A stretch of DNA of 64,000 nt from Thiomicrospira sp. ALE5 (lineage in GTDB: Bacteria > Pseudomonadota > Gammaproteobacteria > Thiomicrospirales > Thiomicrospiraceae). Positions 28,650-39,010 of the stretch are shown here, piece after piece. The stretch lies in NCBI RefSeq assembly GCF_900112445.1, contig NZ_FOYY01000005.1, positions 1 to 64,000 on the forward strand, given 5' to 3'. Position 1 is the stretch's first letter. Each line of letters opens with the position of its first letter. The position numbers and the translations under genes were made by a program. Below the pieces are notes generated by a model. It had not been told where the DNA came from. It did no database searches and saw only the letters and a program-made list of their open reading frames with translations.

Positions 28650-29036
28650 ATGTATTACGTATTAAATACTGGAAAGACTTTTGAGCAAGCCTGTGAAGCC
28701 CTTAATGCGGCGGTGGTCGCTATTCCGTTTGGCGTGTTGCATGTACATGATTTAGGCGCCACGTTGCGCAGCAAGGGGTTTGATTTTGCCGAAGAATGCC
28801 GTGTGTTTGAAGTATGTAGTCCCGCTGCTGCATCAAAGGTGTTGGCTGCGGATATGCATTTAAATATGGCGTTACCCTGTCGTATATCGGTATTTACTGA
28901 GCAGGGTCAAGTGAAGATCGGTATGATTGAACCGATTCAAGTTTTGAATATGTTGAGTGATGATCCAGCTATCAAGGCGGTCGCCACCGATGTGCAGACC
29001 AAGCTGTCGCAAGCCATCGAACAAGCTGCCCAATAA
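28650..29036 (+). CDS. DUF302 domain protein
   Basis: The 128-residue product matches the DUF302 family: an N-terminal segment (TFEQACEALNAAVVAIPFGVLHVHDLGATLRSKG region), the conserved FEVCSP followed by ALPCRISVF, and a C-terminal helix. DUF302 proteins are small proteins of unknown role, often in sulfur oxidisers and near redox genes. AGGGAGGCGAG is a strong ribosome binding site. Confidence 0.8.
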   Translation: MYYVLNTGKTFEQACEALNAAVVAIPFGVLHVHDLGATLRSKGFDFAEECRVFEVCSPAAASKVLAADMHLNMALPCRISVFTEQGQVKIGMIEPIQVLNMLSDDPAIKAVATDVQTKLSQAIEQAAQ

Positions 29037-29077
29037 TCGCGTTAGTCTTTTCTTTTCACGGTGTTATCTTTTTTAGT

Positions 29078-29119
29078 TGTATAACGCCTGTATCACTTTT
29101 GGTCGGCAATGCCTATAAT
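29078..29119 (+). promoter_or_regulatory. Promoter with 11-bp-spaced TGTAT repeats for the photolyase operon
   Basis: TGTATA (29078-29083) and TGTATC (29089-29094) start exactly 11 bp apart. A perfect TATAAT is at 29114-29119, so the second repeat overlaps where the -35 box falls (29091-29096). The same hexamer in the same orientation and spacing recurs in front of the light-associated operon at 62.57 kb. This suggests one shared LitR/CarH-like regulator. Confidence 0.55.
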
Positions 29120-29135
29120 TTAGCCTTCATTAATT

Positions 29136-30722
29136 ATGTTGAGCTATGTTATGGATCGGCCGGCTATTCAAAGCAAGCCAAGGGTGCAACTGGTCTGGTT
29201 TAAACGTGATTTGCGTATCCATGATCATGCGCCGCTGTATTTTGCCGCCCAACAGGGCGCGGTCTTACCTGTCTATATTTTCGAGCCAGATCTTTGGCAG
29301 CAGCCGGATGCCAGTTTGCGCCAATGGCGATTTGTCGCTGATTGTTTGCTGGACTTGGATGCGGACTTACGTGCGTTGGGACAAGGCTTGGTGTTTGCGG
29401 TTGGCGAGGTGACCGACCTTTTTGCGCAACTTCAACAGGATTATCAGATCAGTGCGATCTGGTCGCATCAAGAAACCGGCAATGCCTGGAGCTATCAACG
29501 CGATAAGCAGGTTAAAGCTTGGTTACAAGATCAACAGATTCCTTGGTATGAATTAGCCCAGCATCCGATTAAACGTGGCCTTGCACAACGAGATCATTGG
29601 CAGGCTCAAGCCGAACAGTTTTTTCAACAAGCCTTAATTCCCGCACCGGTCAGCTTACCAGGCCTGCTGACGCCGCCGCCATTAAATGCCAACGGGCTGG
29701 CCCAACAGCTAGAAGATTATTTGCCTGCAGCGATTGTGGCCGATGAGCACACTCAGCCGGGCGGACGGCGACGCGGCGAGCAACGCTTGGCCGATTTTCT
29801 GCAGCGCCATCTATCGCGTTATTTGTATGACATTGCCAAGCCGTTGGCTTCACGGCAATCCAGTTCACGGCTCAGTCCACATTTAGCTTGGGGTAGTCTG
29901 TCGATTCGTGAGGTGATGCAAGCCGCCTATGGCGCGCGAGGCAAGCTGGGCGAAAAAAATGGCCGCGCCTTAAGTGCTTTCGTTTCACGGCTTCACTGGC
30001 AAAGTCATTTTATGCAAAAACTGGAAAGCGAGCCGGAACTGGAATTTAGCTGTTTGCAAGCTGAAACCGAGGGGTTGCGTAGCCAAGGTCAGTATCCGAC
30101 ACGTTTGCAGGCCTGGTTCGAGGGGCAAACTGGCGTGCCCTTGGTCGATGCGTGTATGCGTTGCTTGCGCCAGACCGGTTGGTTACCGTTTCGGATGCGG
30201 GCGATGGTAATGAGTTTTGCCAGTTATCAGCTTTGGCTGGATTGGCGCGATACGGCGCCGCTGTTGGCGCGTTTGTTTACGGATTATGAACCGGGCATTC
30301 ATTACTCGCAGGTGCAAATGCAATCCGGCACCACCGGGATTAATGCGATGCGGGTGTATAACCCGGTTAAGCAGTCACAAGACCATGACCCTGAAGGACG
30401 CTTTATCAAGCAGTGGTGTCCTGAACTGGCCGGTTTAGAGGCCGCGTTTATTCACGCACCTTGGGATGCTGCACCGGAATGGTTGGCACAAGCAGGCCTG
30501 GTATTGGGGCAAGATTATCCCTGGCCGATTGTTGATCTTGAGCAGTCAGCGCGTGAGGCAAAACAACAGCTTGCCGCGTTACGCAAGCAGCCAAGTGCTC
30601 GCGCACAAGCGCAGCAGGTTTATGTTAAGCATGGTAGCCGCTTGCGTCCGGCCAGTCGGCGTAGGTCAAAAAAAATTGCCAGCGCTCGTGAAGCTGATAG
30701 TCCACAATTGAGTTTGTTTTAA
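29136..30722 (+). CDS. Cryptochrome/deoxyribodipyrimidine photolyase family protein
   Basis: The protein has an N-terminal photolyase domain ([18 protein letters not shown], about residues 17-34) and a C-terminal FAD-binding domain with [37 protein letters not shown] and the distinctive [18 protein letters not shown] block. It ends in an unusually basic tail (about 485-525). Length is 528 residues from 29136; the ATG at 29151 is an alternative. It could repair pyrimidine dimers with blue light or act as a sensor; the subgroup cannot be settled by eye. Three CAGGCCTG octamers lie inside it. The next gene abuts its stop. Confidence 0.88.
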   Translation: MLSYVMDRPAIQSKPRVQLVWFKRDLRIHDHAPLYFAAQQGAVLPVYIFEPDLWQQPDASLRQWRFVADCLLDLDADLRALGQGLVFAVGEVTDLFAQLQQDYQISAIWSHQETGNAWSYQRDKQVKAWLQDQQIPWYELAQHPIKRGLAQRDHWQAQAEQFFQQALIPAPVSLPGLLTPPPLNANGLAQQLEDYLPAAIVADEHTQPGGRRRGEQRLADFLQRHLSRYLYDIAKPLASRQSSSRLSPHLAWGSLSIREVMQAAYGARGKLGEKNGRALSAFVSRLHWQSHFMQKLESEPELEFSCLQAETEGLRSQGQYPTRLQAWFEGQTGVPLVDACMRCLRQTGWLPFRMRAMVMSFASYQLWLDWRDTAPLLARLFTDYEPGIHYSQVQMQSGTTGINAMRVYNPVKQSQDHDPEGRFIKQWCPELAGLEAAFIHAPWDAAPEWLAQAGLVLGQDYPWPIVDLEQSAREAKQQLAALRKQPSARAQAQQVYVKHGSRLRPASRRRSKKIASAREADSPQLSLF

Positions 30723-30893
30723 ATGAAAATGCGCAAGAAATCCGAGTTGCCGACCAAAACCTGCCCGGTTTGTTTACGTCCGTTTGTCTGGCGCAAAAAG
30801 TGGGCTAAGGATTGGGATCAGGTGATGTATTGTTCGGAACGTTGTCGGCGGTCTGCAAAACACGGAAACAAGATGGTATCAAAGAATGATTAG
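30723..30893 (+). CDS. DUF2256 mini-protein with zinc-ribbon-like cysteines
   Basis: This 56-residue gene begins immediately after the photolyase stop and overlaps the next photolyase start by 8 bases. It has the DUF2256 pattern: [15 protein letters not shown], then YCSERCRR, giving two CxxC/CxxxC cysteine pairs (C14, C17, C37, C41) and a basic composition. DUF2256 proteins are commonly encoded beside photolyases; their role is unknown. Confidence 0.85.
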   Translation: MKMRKKSELPTKTCPVCLRPFVWRKKWAKDWDQVMYCSERCRRSAKHGNKMVSKND

Positions 30894-32415
30894 AAAATTA
30901 GTGGTGGTGTTGGGCGATCAGTTAAACCGCGATGCGCTGGTTTGGCAGGACTTTGATCCTACGAAAGATGCGATATGGATGGCGGAGTTGCCTGAAGAAT
31001 CGACCCATGTGCAATCGCATAAACAGCGCACGGTGTTATTTTTAAGCGCGATGCGGCATTTTGCCGAGTCTTTGCGGCAGCAGGCCTGGTCGTTGCATTA
31101 TTTGGTTTTGGGTAGTCATGATTTTGTGAGTTTTGAACAGGCATTAGGCGAATTTTTATCTCGCCATCAAGTTGGTTCGGTTGAATTGGTGGTGCCGGGT
31201 GATTATCGGGTGTTACAACAGGTTAAAGCCGCGTGTCAGCAAAACGCTACACCGCTGAATGTTTTACCGGACATTCACTTTATCGCAGAACCTGGGGAGT
31301 TTAAAACCTGGTTAGCGGGTCGCAAAAAACCGACCATGGAGTATTGGTATCGGCACTTGCGCCAGCGCACCGGTATTTTAATGGACGATAAAAAACCGAT
31401 TGGTGGCAAGTGGAATTATGATGCGGATAATCGCCAAAGCTTTGGTAAAGCCGGCCCGCAAGCGGTGCCAGCGCCATTAAGGTTTACGCCCGATGCGATT
31501 ACGCAACAGGTCATTAAAGATGTTGAACTTCATTTTGCGCAGCATCCCGGCAAGTTGGCTGAATTTGGCTGGCCGGTGACCCGTGAGCAAGCGCTGGCCG
31601 CCTTGGAGGATTTCATTACACATAGGTTGGAAAAGTTCGGTGATTATCAGGATGCAATGTGGCCTAACCAGGCCTGGTTGTATCATTCGTTGTTATCGGC
31701 GGCGCTTAACCTTAAACTGCTCAATCCGCGTGAAGTCATGGCGGCGGCTGAACAGGCGTATCAACAAGGGCGCGCACCCTTGAATGCGGTCGAGGGTTTT
31801 ATTCGGCAAATTTTAGGTTGGCGTGAATATGTGCGCGGGCTGTATTGGTCGTATATGCCGGATTGGTTAAGCATGAATGCTTTGAATGCGCAGCAGGATT
31901 TACCGGCGTTTTACTGGACAGGCGACACTGAAATGAGCTGTTTAAAGGATTCAATCAGTCAGGTGTTGGAGCATGGTTATGGTCATCATATTCAGCGCTT
32001 GATGGTGACCGGCTTATTTGCGTTGTTGTGGCAGGCTAAACCTGAGCAGGTGCATAAATGGTATTTGGCGATGTATGTTGATGCCGTGGAGTGGGTCGAG
32101 TTACCGAATGTGCTGGGCATGAGTCAGTTTGCCGATGGCGGCTTAATGGCGAGCAAACCGTACATTGCCAGCGGTCAGTATATTGACAAGATGTCCGGCT
32201 ATTGCCAACACTGCCGCTACAAACCCAAAGAGGCGACCGGCGACCAGGCCTGCCCGTTTACCACGCTTTATTGGGGTTTTATTGAGCAACACCAAGAACA
32301 GTTTCGCGGCCATCCCCGGCTGGGGATGCAGGTCAAGCATCTTGAACGCATGTCAGAAGGCAAGCGCCAACTGATTCAGCAAAAAATCCGGCAACTGCGC
32401 GAAAAACTGGCCTAG
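30886..32415 (+). CDS. Iron-sulfur (6-4)-type photolyase, FeS-BCP/PhrB group
   Basis: This matches the prokaryotic FeS-BCP group, which repairs (6-4) photoproducts using FAD and a [4Fe-4S] cluster. The 509 residues start with the group's [13 protein letters not shown]. The cluster cysteines are visible: one in EMSCLKDSI and three in a C-x2-C-x12-C pattern ([20 protein letters not shown]). The [10 protein letters not shown] motif holds the paired histidines near the lesion site. Three CAGGCCTG octamers are inside the gene. It is translationally coupled to the DUF2256 gene. Confidence 0.92.
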   Translation: MIRKLVVVLGDQLNRDALVWQDFDPTKDAIWMAELPEESTHVQSHKQRTVLFLSAMRHFAESLRQQAWSLHYLVLGSHDFVSFEQALGEFLSRHQVGSVELVVPGDYRVLQQVKAACQQNATPLNVLPDIHFIAEPGEFKTWLAGRKKPTMEYWYRHLRQRTGILMDDKKPIGGKWNYDADNRQSFGKAGPQAVPAPLRFTPDAITQQVIKDVELHFAQHPGKLAEFGWPVTREQALAALEDFITHRLEKFGDYQDAMWPNQAWLYHSLLSAALNLKLLNPREVMAAAEQAYQQGRAPLNAVEGFIRQILGWREYVRGLYWSYMPDWLSMNALNAQQDLPAFYWTGDTEMSCLKDSISQVLEHGYGHHIQRLMVTGLFALLWQAKPEQVHKWYLAMYVDAVEWVELPNVLGMSQFADGGLMASKPYIASGQYIDKMSGYCQHCRYKPKEATGDQACPFTTLYWGFIEQHQEQFRGHPRLGMQVKHLERMSEGKRQLIQQKIRQLREKLA

Positions 32416-32423
32416 TCAAATTG

Positions 32424-33134
32424 TTACTCAATAACCAAGGTACCATTAACACTTATTGATAGCGTTTGGTTACCGGCTTCAATGACTGGCGCACTATCCA
32501 TGCTCGCGGCTAGTGCCATGCGTGCTTGAGGAAAGATACCGGCTTGTTGTTGAGTATTAATGTGGGTTTCACGAATGCGGTACTGGTTTGCAGCTAAACT
32601 AGCCGCAATCAATTTGGCGCGGGCTTGGTAGCTTTTAAGTGCCGTTTCAAGCAGAGTGTTTTCGGCCTCTTGGCGTTTAGGGTGACTCAGTCCTGCCTGC
32701 ATGGATTGGTAAGACAAATAGGGTTGCAAGCGGCTTAATAATTCGCTGATATCGGCATCAATAGGTAAGGTCAGGATCAGTTGTTGCTGGCCTTGCCAGT
32801 GGATAATGTCACCATCACGATTGTGGCGTGGGTTAACACTGTATTGACCGGTCTGCACAAAGTTGCGTTCATCGGCGGTGAGTTGTTGAAAGGCTTGTTG
32901 CATTGCCTGATTAATTTGTCGGCTCACCGCTTGGGTGTTGCCGGCTTGGGCTTGTGCGGCCAGCTGGATAATCATTTGGTCATTGGCCACCTCGAGTTGC
33001 TCGGTGATACTGAAATGAATATCATGTTGCGCCTGCGCCAGCCCCGCAAAGCTAAACACCAGTATCACCAGTAATTTGCTTAGGCGATTTGATGTCATCA
33101 AGTTTGTCGTGGTAACGTGCGGGGTGATTTGCAT
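32424..33134 (-). CDS. Periplasmic SIMPL domain protein (DUF541)
   Basis: The product resembles SIMPL-domain proteins, exported proteins of unclear function associated with oxidative-stress tolerance in some bacteria. The ATG at 33134 has a good AGAGGTAAAGCT ribosome binding site; an inner ATG at 33098 starts a standard signal peptide (LLVILVFSFAGLAQA, cleavage expected after AQA). The mature domain shows the alternating strand pattern ending SISVNGTLVIE. It converges on the photolyase operon and is divergent from the yajR-like gene. Confidence 0.8.
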   Translation of the reverse strand: MQITPHVTTTNLMTSNRLSKLLVILVFSFAGLAQAQHDIHFSITEQLEVANDQMIIQLAAQAQAGNTQAVSRQINQAMQQAFQQLTADERNFVQTGQYSVNPRHNRDGDIIHWQGQQQLILTLPIDADISELLSRLQPYLSYQSMQAGLSHPKRQEAENTLLETALKSYQARAKLIAASLAANQYRIRETHINTQQQAGIFPQARMALAASMDSAPVIEAGNQTLSISVNGTLVIE

Positions 33135-33250
33135 AGCTTTACCTCTTGGATGGTTTGCGGGTGGTATAATCGTTCACATTATTTTTTCTATTTTACTATG
33201 CTAACGCAGCCATTTATAAAATGGTTGCGTAAATGATAAAAAGGGTCGAT

Positions 33251-34642
33251 ATGTCTGATGCCTTATCGCGACGCATGAATCCACTAGAGCGTCGTGCTAC
33301 CTTTTCAATTGCCAGTATTTTTTCAACCAGAATGCTCGGCTTGTTTATGATCTTTCCGGTCTTTGCATTGTTTGCCGAGCAAGAGTTTTCTAATGTCACC
33401 GGGATTCAAATTGGTTTAGCGATTGGCGCTTATGGTTTAACCCAGGCCTTGTTACAAATTCCGTATGGAATGTTGTCGGATCGTTTTGGGCGCAAGCCAT
33501 TAATTCAATTGGGGTTAATCGTCTTTTTGATTGGCTCGATTATTTGTGCCCTTGCTGAATCAATTGAAATGATGATTTTAGGGCGAGCGATTCAGGGCGC
33601 AGGCGCGGTGGCAGCCGTTTTAACAGCCAGTGTGTCGGATTTGGTGCGCGAGCCTTATCGTTTGCGCGCCATGTCGATCGTGGGTATTACCATCGGATTA
33701 TCCTTTACCTTGTCGCTCGTATTAGGGCCTCTTTTGGCTGAATTTATTGGCGTACGGGGTATTTTTTGGGTTATTGCCGGATTAGCACTCTTTGCGATGC
33801 TATTGGTGTGGTTAGCGCTGCCACCGATTACCGAGCAACGCTTTCAACGTGAAGCCGAAGCGATTCCGAGCCAGTTACTGCAGGTAGTTAAAAATACCCA
33901 GCTGTTAAGATTGGATGTAGGTGTATTTATATTACATGCGATATTAACGGCCATGTTTGTGGCAATGCCGTTCATTCTGCGTGATGAAGGCGGTATGGAT
34001 TCGATGAGTCATTGGGAAATTTATTTGCCGGTGATGTTATTGTCCTTTGTGTTGATGGTGCCACTCATTATTCAGGCGGAATCGCGTGGGCGCATGAAAA
34101 TGGTCTTTGTGGGTGCGATAGCCATGATTGCGTTTACGCAATTGGGTTTCGCGGTCTATCAGCAAAGCTTGTTTTTGTTGTTTATTTTGCTATTATTATT
34201 CTTTACGGCATTTAACGTACTTGAGGCGTCTTTGCCATCTTTGGTAGTCAAGCTTTCGCCTGCGGATAAAAAGGGTACCGCCAGTGGCGTTTATTCGAGC
34301 AGTCAGTTTATGGGCGCCGCTATTGGTGGCGCAGTTGGCGGCTTTTTCTTCCAGTTTTATGGTTATAATGGATTATTCCTGTTTACGATGACCTTGGCGT
34401 TAATTTGGGTCGCTTTGGCGGCCACCATGCAAAAGCCCATGCCTTGGAGTATTGCATCAGTGGCAGTAGGCCCGGTTTTAGCAAGTGAAGTGGCCGAGCT
34501 GGAACACAAGCTGTGTGCCTATGAAGGTGTGTTTGAGGCGGTGGTTATACCTGATGAGCAACAGGCTTATTTTAAGATTGATCGCAAGCTAGTCGATGAG
34601 ACAGCGTTATTAGAATATTTTAAGCAAGTAAGAGAAAAGTGA
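33251..34642 (+). CDS. MFS transporter, YajR-like
   Basis: The ATG at 33251 has AAGGG five to nine bases upstream and gives 463 residues with 12 predicted membrane segments. Motif A (GMLSDRFGRKPLI) is clear. After the last membrane segment there is a soluble domain of about 60 residues (about 405-463), as in E. coli YajR, where it forms the ferredoxin-like YAM domain. This MFS gene sits directly in front of ssb, as in many gammaproteobacteria. The substrate is unknown. Confidence 0.86.
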   Translation: MSDALSRRMNPLERRATFSIASIFSTRMLGLFMIFPVFALFAEQEFSNVTGIQIGLAIGAYGLTQALLQIPYGMLSDRFGRKPLIQLGLIVFLIGSIICALAESIEMMILGRAIQGAGAVAAVLTASVSDLVREPYRLRAMSIVGITIGLSFTLSLVLGPLLAEFIGVRGIFWVIAGLALFAMLLVWLALPPITEQRFQREAEAIPSQLLQVVKNTQLLRLDVGVFILHAILTAMFVAMPFILRDEGGMDSMSHWEIYLPVMLLSFVLMVPLIIQAESRGRMKMVFVGAIAMIAFTQLGFAVYQQSLFLLFILLLLFFTAFNVLEASLPSLVVKLSPADKKGTASGVYSSSQFMGAAIGGAVGGFFFQFYGYNGLFLFTMTLALIWVALAATMQKPMPWSIASVAVGPVLASEVAELEHKLCAYEGVFEAVVIPDEQQAYFKIDRKLVDETALLEYFKQVREK

Positions 34643-34649
34643 GTAAGCG

Positions 34650-35228
34650 ATGCGTGGAGTAAATAAAGTAATCCTAGTGGGTACCCTAGGTCGTGATCCG
34701 GAGGTGCGTTATGCTGCCAATGGTAATGCGATCGCCAATATAAGTTTGGCGACCAGTGAGCAGTGGAATGACCGAGCCACTGGAGAGCGTCAAGAGCGTA
34801 CTGAATGGCATCGTGTGGTGATTTTTGGCAAGTTAGCTGAAATAGCCCAGCAATATTTGACAAAGGGTTCACAAGTCTACTTTGAAGGTAAGTTGCAAAC
34901 GCGTAAGTGGCAAGATCAAAATACTGGACAAGACCGTTATTCTACCGAGGTGGTAATAGATCAAGGTGGCGGTGTGATGCAGATGCTGGGTGGTGGTAAT
35001 CGCCAAGGTGGACAGCCTAGTCAGGGTGGCATGGGTGGCACGGGTGGTGACCCTTATGATCAATCAAATTACGGTGCTGCCCCCGCACGTCCAGCACAGC
35101 CTTCTGGTGGTTATGCTCAACCTCCTATGCAAGGCGGTGCGCCTGCAAAACCAGTAGCTAAGCCGGCACCACAGCAGCGCCCAGCTTATCAGCCGAACGA
35201 CTTTGATGACGATGATGTGCCGTTCTGA
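34650..35228 (+). CDS. ssb: Single-stranded DNA-binding protein
   Basis: SSB protects single-stranded DNA in replication, repair and recombination. The 192 residues comprise the OB-fold (about 1-110, starting [20 protein letters not shown]), a glycine/proline/glutamine-rich linker (about 110-180) and the partner-binding acidic tip FDDDDVPF. It follows the MFS gene by seven bases and is probably co-transcribed. Confidence 0.97.
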   Translation: MRGVNKVILVGTLGRDPEVRYAANGNAIANISLATSEQWNDRATGERQERTEWHRVVIFGKLAEIAQQYLTKGSQVYFEGKLQTRKWQDQNTGQDRYSTEVVIDQGGGVMQMLGGGNRQGGQPSQGGMGGTGGDPYDQSNYGAAPARPAQPSGGYAQPPMQGGAPAKPVAKPAPQQRPAYQPNDFDDDDVPF

Positions 35229-35320
35229 CCTTTACATGATAGTTTGGTCGAAATAAAACAAAAGCGCATTAAAGCTTCACATTCAATGGTCGTTATTAGT
35301 TATCTAGACAAGGAGTTGAT

Positions 35321-35905
35321 GTGAAGCCTGAAGAGATGTTTAGCCCGGCTGTTGAAGCCTTTTTTGAAAAATTAATCCATCGTGAGCAAGCCGTTCGTCG
35401 CATGGAAAAGTTTGCGGCATCTTTGCAACCGGATTTGGATGTTGATGAGCTAGTCCACTTTTTTCGGGTGCTTAAAAGTCAAGAGATATTTATCCAAACG
35501 ATTGGGTTGAACGGTAAACTTGTTCCAGATGTGCTTTCCAATATTATTTACAATTTTAATGATGAAGTGCGACTGTACTATAGTCAAAGTCTGGACTTAG
35601 CGGAAGCGGGCTATATCAAAATTTGTCCTGACTATGCAGATGGTTTAGTTGTTGTCGAAAATATCTATGGCGATCCACTAAGTCGCCATAGGCTATATCA
35701 GTCTACCGATCAAAAAGCTGTGCTGAAATACATGATTCGCTGGTTGCTAAAGCGAATCGATTGGGATAAGACACGTTTAAATAATATGGATTTGTATAAA
35801 ATCTTTATTGAACGAAAGCAGGCTGAAGCTGAAGCAGAAATGGCGAGAATCCAAGCTGAAATTGCGTCACATAAAGCCGAGATTTTGGGTCAAAAAAGTA
35901 AATGA
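35321..35905 (+). CDS. Hypothetical protein with C-terminal coiled coil, 194 aa
   Basis: I do not recognise this protein. It begins with GTG at 35321 after a perfect AAGGAG site. The first about 150 residues are mixed helical and hydrophilic. The C-terminus (about 158-190) is rich in glutamate, alanine and isoleucine (ERKQAEAEAEMARIQAEIAS) and should form a coiled coil. No signal peptide or membrane segment is seen. It follows ssb by 92 bases and converges on ispB. Confidence 0.72.
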   Translation: MKPEEMFSPAVEAFFEKLIHREQAVRRMEKFAASLQPDLDVDELVHFFRVLKSQEIFIQTIGLNGKLVPDVLSNIIYNFNDEVRLYYSQSLDLAEAGYIKICPDYADGLVVVENIYGDPLSRHRLYQSTDQKAVLKYMIRWLLKRIDWDKTRLNNMDLYKIFIERKQAEAEAEMARIQAEIASHKAEILGQKSK

Positions 35906-35933
35906 TATGCCTTGTTAAAGGCTAATATTGATG

Positions 35934-36899
35934 CTAGTTTCGTCGATTCACCGCCAGATCTGCTAACGCGCGCATAGCGTCTTTAAAAGCTGAATCTGGT
36001 AGGGGGTCTAACGAAGTTTGTGCAAGCTGGGCTTGTTTTTTCGCGATTTGGATCGTGTAGTCAATTGCACCTGTTTGCTTAATAATCTGGGTAACCTGCT
36101 CAATCATCGCAATATTACCTTGTTTAATGGCATCTTTGATAAGCTGTGCATCGGCGTCTGGAGCTTGTTGCATAGCATAGATCAACGGTAGCGTTGGTTT
36201 ACCCTCAGCCAAGTCGTCGCCTAAATTCTTGCCAAGCTCGGCTGTATTGCCGGTATAGTCCAATACATCATCAATGAGTTGGAACGCGGCGCCCAAGTGC
36301 CTTCCATAGGCTGCGAGGCTATCATCCCATTGGCTTTGTGCGGTTAATGTTGAACCCATTAATGCCGCTGCCTCAAATAATTTAGCGGTTTTGCGTTCAA
36401 TGACATCCATGTAGCGTTGCTCGTTAGTATCTGGATCATGACAATTAAGTAACTGCAGTACCTCACCTTCAGCAATCACATTGGTCGATTCAGACATAAT
36501 CTGCATAATTCGCATCAAGCCGGGTTCAACCATCATTTCAAAAGAGCGCGAGTAGAGAAAGTCACCAACGAGCACACTAGCAGCATTGCCCCAGACTTCA
36601 TTGGCCGTTTTATTACCTCGACGAGTGTCAGATTCGTCTACTACATCATCATGCAGTAACGTGGACGTGTGAATAAACTCAATTACCGCGGCCATGGTGT
36701 GATGGTGAGTGCCCTGATAACCACAAGCGCGAGCGCTCAGCAACACAATCAATGGCCGTAAACGCTTGCCACCATTGTTAATAATATAGTGACCAATTTG
36801 ATTGATTAATAGCACATCCGACGCCAGCCGTTCCAGAATCAGGTGATCCGTAGCATTTATATCATCGGCTATCAGTGTTTTAATGTCAGCAAGCGTCAT
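35934..36899 (-). CDS. ispB: Octaprenyl-diphosphate synthase
   Basis: IspB makes the polyprenyl side chain of ubiquinone. The ATG at 36899 (MTLADIKTLIADDINATDH) has AAGGTATCC upstream and gives 321 residues. Both aspartate-rich motifs are present: LLHDDVVDESDTRRG (first DDxxD, D84-D88) and LIDDVLDYTG (second, D210-D214). It is divergent from rplU-rpmA, exactly as in E. coli. Confidence 0.95.
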   Translation of the reverse strand: MTLADIKTLIADDINATDHLILERLASDVLLINQIGHYIINNGGKRLRPLIVLLSARACGYQGTHHHTMAAVIEFIHTSTLLHDDVVDESDTRRGNKTANEVWGNAASVLVGDFLYSRSFEMMVEPGLMRIMQIMSESTNVIAEGEVLQLLNCHDPDTNEQRYMDVIERKTAKLFEAAALMGSTLTAQSQWDDSLAAYGRHLGAAFQLIDDVLDYTGNTAELGKNLGDDLAEGKPTLPLIYAMQQAPDADAQLIKDAIKQGNIAMIEQVTQIIKQTGAIDYTIQIAKKQAQLAQTSLDPLPDSAFKDAMRALADLAVNRRN

Positions 36900-37071
36900 G
36901 CGGGGATACCTTGATGTTGAAAAAACTAAATGGAGCACAAGTTTATTATGAATTATAACTTTTTAAAAGTTATTGCCATGGGTAATCTTGTTTCAAGTGA
37001 CTTATCAGTATGACATTGCGCCACTTAAAATAGCGCTAAAATTAAAAACATGGCTTTTAGCTTAATTTATT

Positions 37072-37100
37072 TTGACCTGGTAGATAAAAATCTATATAAT
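37072..37100 (+). promoter_or_regulatory. Strong sigma-70 promoter of rplU-rpmA
   Basis: TTGACC (37072-37077) and TATAAT (37095-37100) are separated by exactly 17 bp. The implied leader of about 88 bases before rplU has no hairpin I could assign to a known ribosomal-protein leader. Confidence 0.85.
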
Positions 37101-37194
37101 CCCGCCTTTACTATTATGCCGGATGGTCTTGCGCAGGGTCGCGCTTGAATGCTTCCGCATCTTAGCAGAATTTTCAATCCGGGAGATGTTACAA

Positions 37195-37509
37195 ATGTAT
37201 GCCGTAATTAAAACCGGTGGTAAGCAATATCGAGTTCGTCAAGGTCAAACACTTCGCATTGAATCATTAAACCTTAATGAAGGTGACAATGTTGAATTTG
37301 ACCAAGTCTTGATGGTGGGTGAAGGTGAGTCTGTAACACTAGGCACGCCAGTTGTTGAAGGTGCTAAAGTAGCTGCAACTGTTGTTGGAAACGGTCGTGG
37401 TAAAAAAGTAACTATCATCAAATTCCGTCGTCGTAAGAACAAGTCTCGCTCGAAGCAAGGCCATCGTCAAAACTTTACTGAAGTTGAAATCACAGGTATT
37501 TCAGCTTAA
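37195..37509 (+). CDS. rplU: Ribosomal protein L21
   Basis: L21 binds 23S rRNA in the 50S subunit. The ATG at 37195 ([20 protein letters not shown]) gives 104 residues with GGGAGATG upstream; the frame from 37123 lies in the leader and is rejected. The signature [17 protein letters not shown] is present. It is followed by rpmA and then obg. Confidence 0.97.
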   Translation: MYAVIKTGGKQYRVRQGQTLRIESLNLNEGDNVEFDQVLMVGEGESVTLGTPVVEGAKVAATVVGNGRGKKVTIIKFRRRKNKSRSKQGHRQNFTEVEITGISA

Positions 37510-37571
37510 GTTGAAAATAATTTCTTAATTTTGTGTAAACTGCAAAATTAAGTTAACAAGAGGGATCAACC

Positions 37572-37835
37572 ATGGCACATAAGAAGGCCGCAGGTAGTAC
37601 GCGTAACGGTCGCGATTCTAATGCCAAACGCTTAGGCGTAAAGCGTTTTGGTGGCGAAACTGTTTCAGCGGGTAGCATTATTGTGCGCCAGCGTGGCACT
37701 AAGTTTCACGCAGGCGTAAACGTAGGTCGTGGCAAAGATGATACTTTGTTTGCAAAAGCAGAAGGTCAAGTTGCATTTGTAAGCAAAGGTAAGCCAGTAC
37801 GTACATACGTTGAAATTATTGAGCAGACTGCTTAG
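37572..37835 (+). CDS. rpmA: Ribosomal protein L27
   Basis: L27 reaches into the peptidyl-transferase centre with its N-terminal tail ([19 protein letters not shown]). The 87-residue protein starts directly with MAHKKAAG, so it is the Gram-negative form without a cleaved N-terminal extension. An intrinsic terminator follows 28 bases after the stop. Confidence 0.97.
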   Translation: MAHKKAAGSTRNGRDSNAKRLGVKRFGGETVSAGSIIVRQRGTKFHAGVNVGRGKDDTLFAKAEGQVAFVSKGKPVRTYVEIIEQTA

Positions 37836-37863
37836 TTAGTAAAGTTTACGCTATGCTAAAATG

Positions 37864-37899
37864 ACGCCTCGTACTTAATTAAGTACGGGGCGTTTTTTT
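37864..37899 (+). terminator. Intrinsic terminator after rpmA
   Basis: A 15-bp stem (37864-37878 with 37879-37893, one G-U pair) is followed by seven T residues. It separates rplU-rpmA from obg. Confidence 0.88.
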
Positions 37900-37937
37900 A
37901 TTGGATTTAAATGATGATAATCAAGGTATAGATTTGA

Positions 37938-39008
<1,071 letters not shown>

Positions 39009-39010
39009 AC

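Noticed and set aside
23863-33134. Accessory block as a mobile element
   Set aside because: No integrase, transposase, tRNA attachment site or flanking repeat was found, so it is reported only as an insertion in gene order.
37101-37194. Structured L21 leader or riboswitch before rplU
   Set aside because: The leader is about 88 bases and shows no convincing conserved fold by eye.
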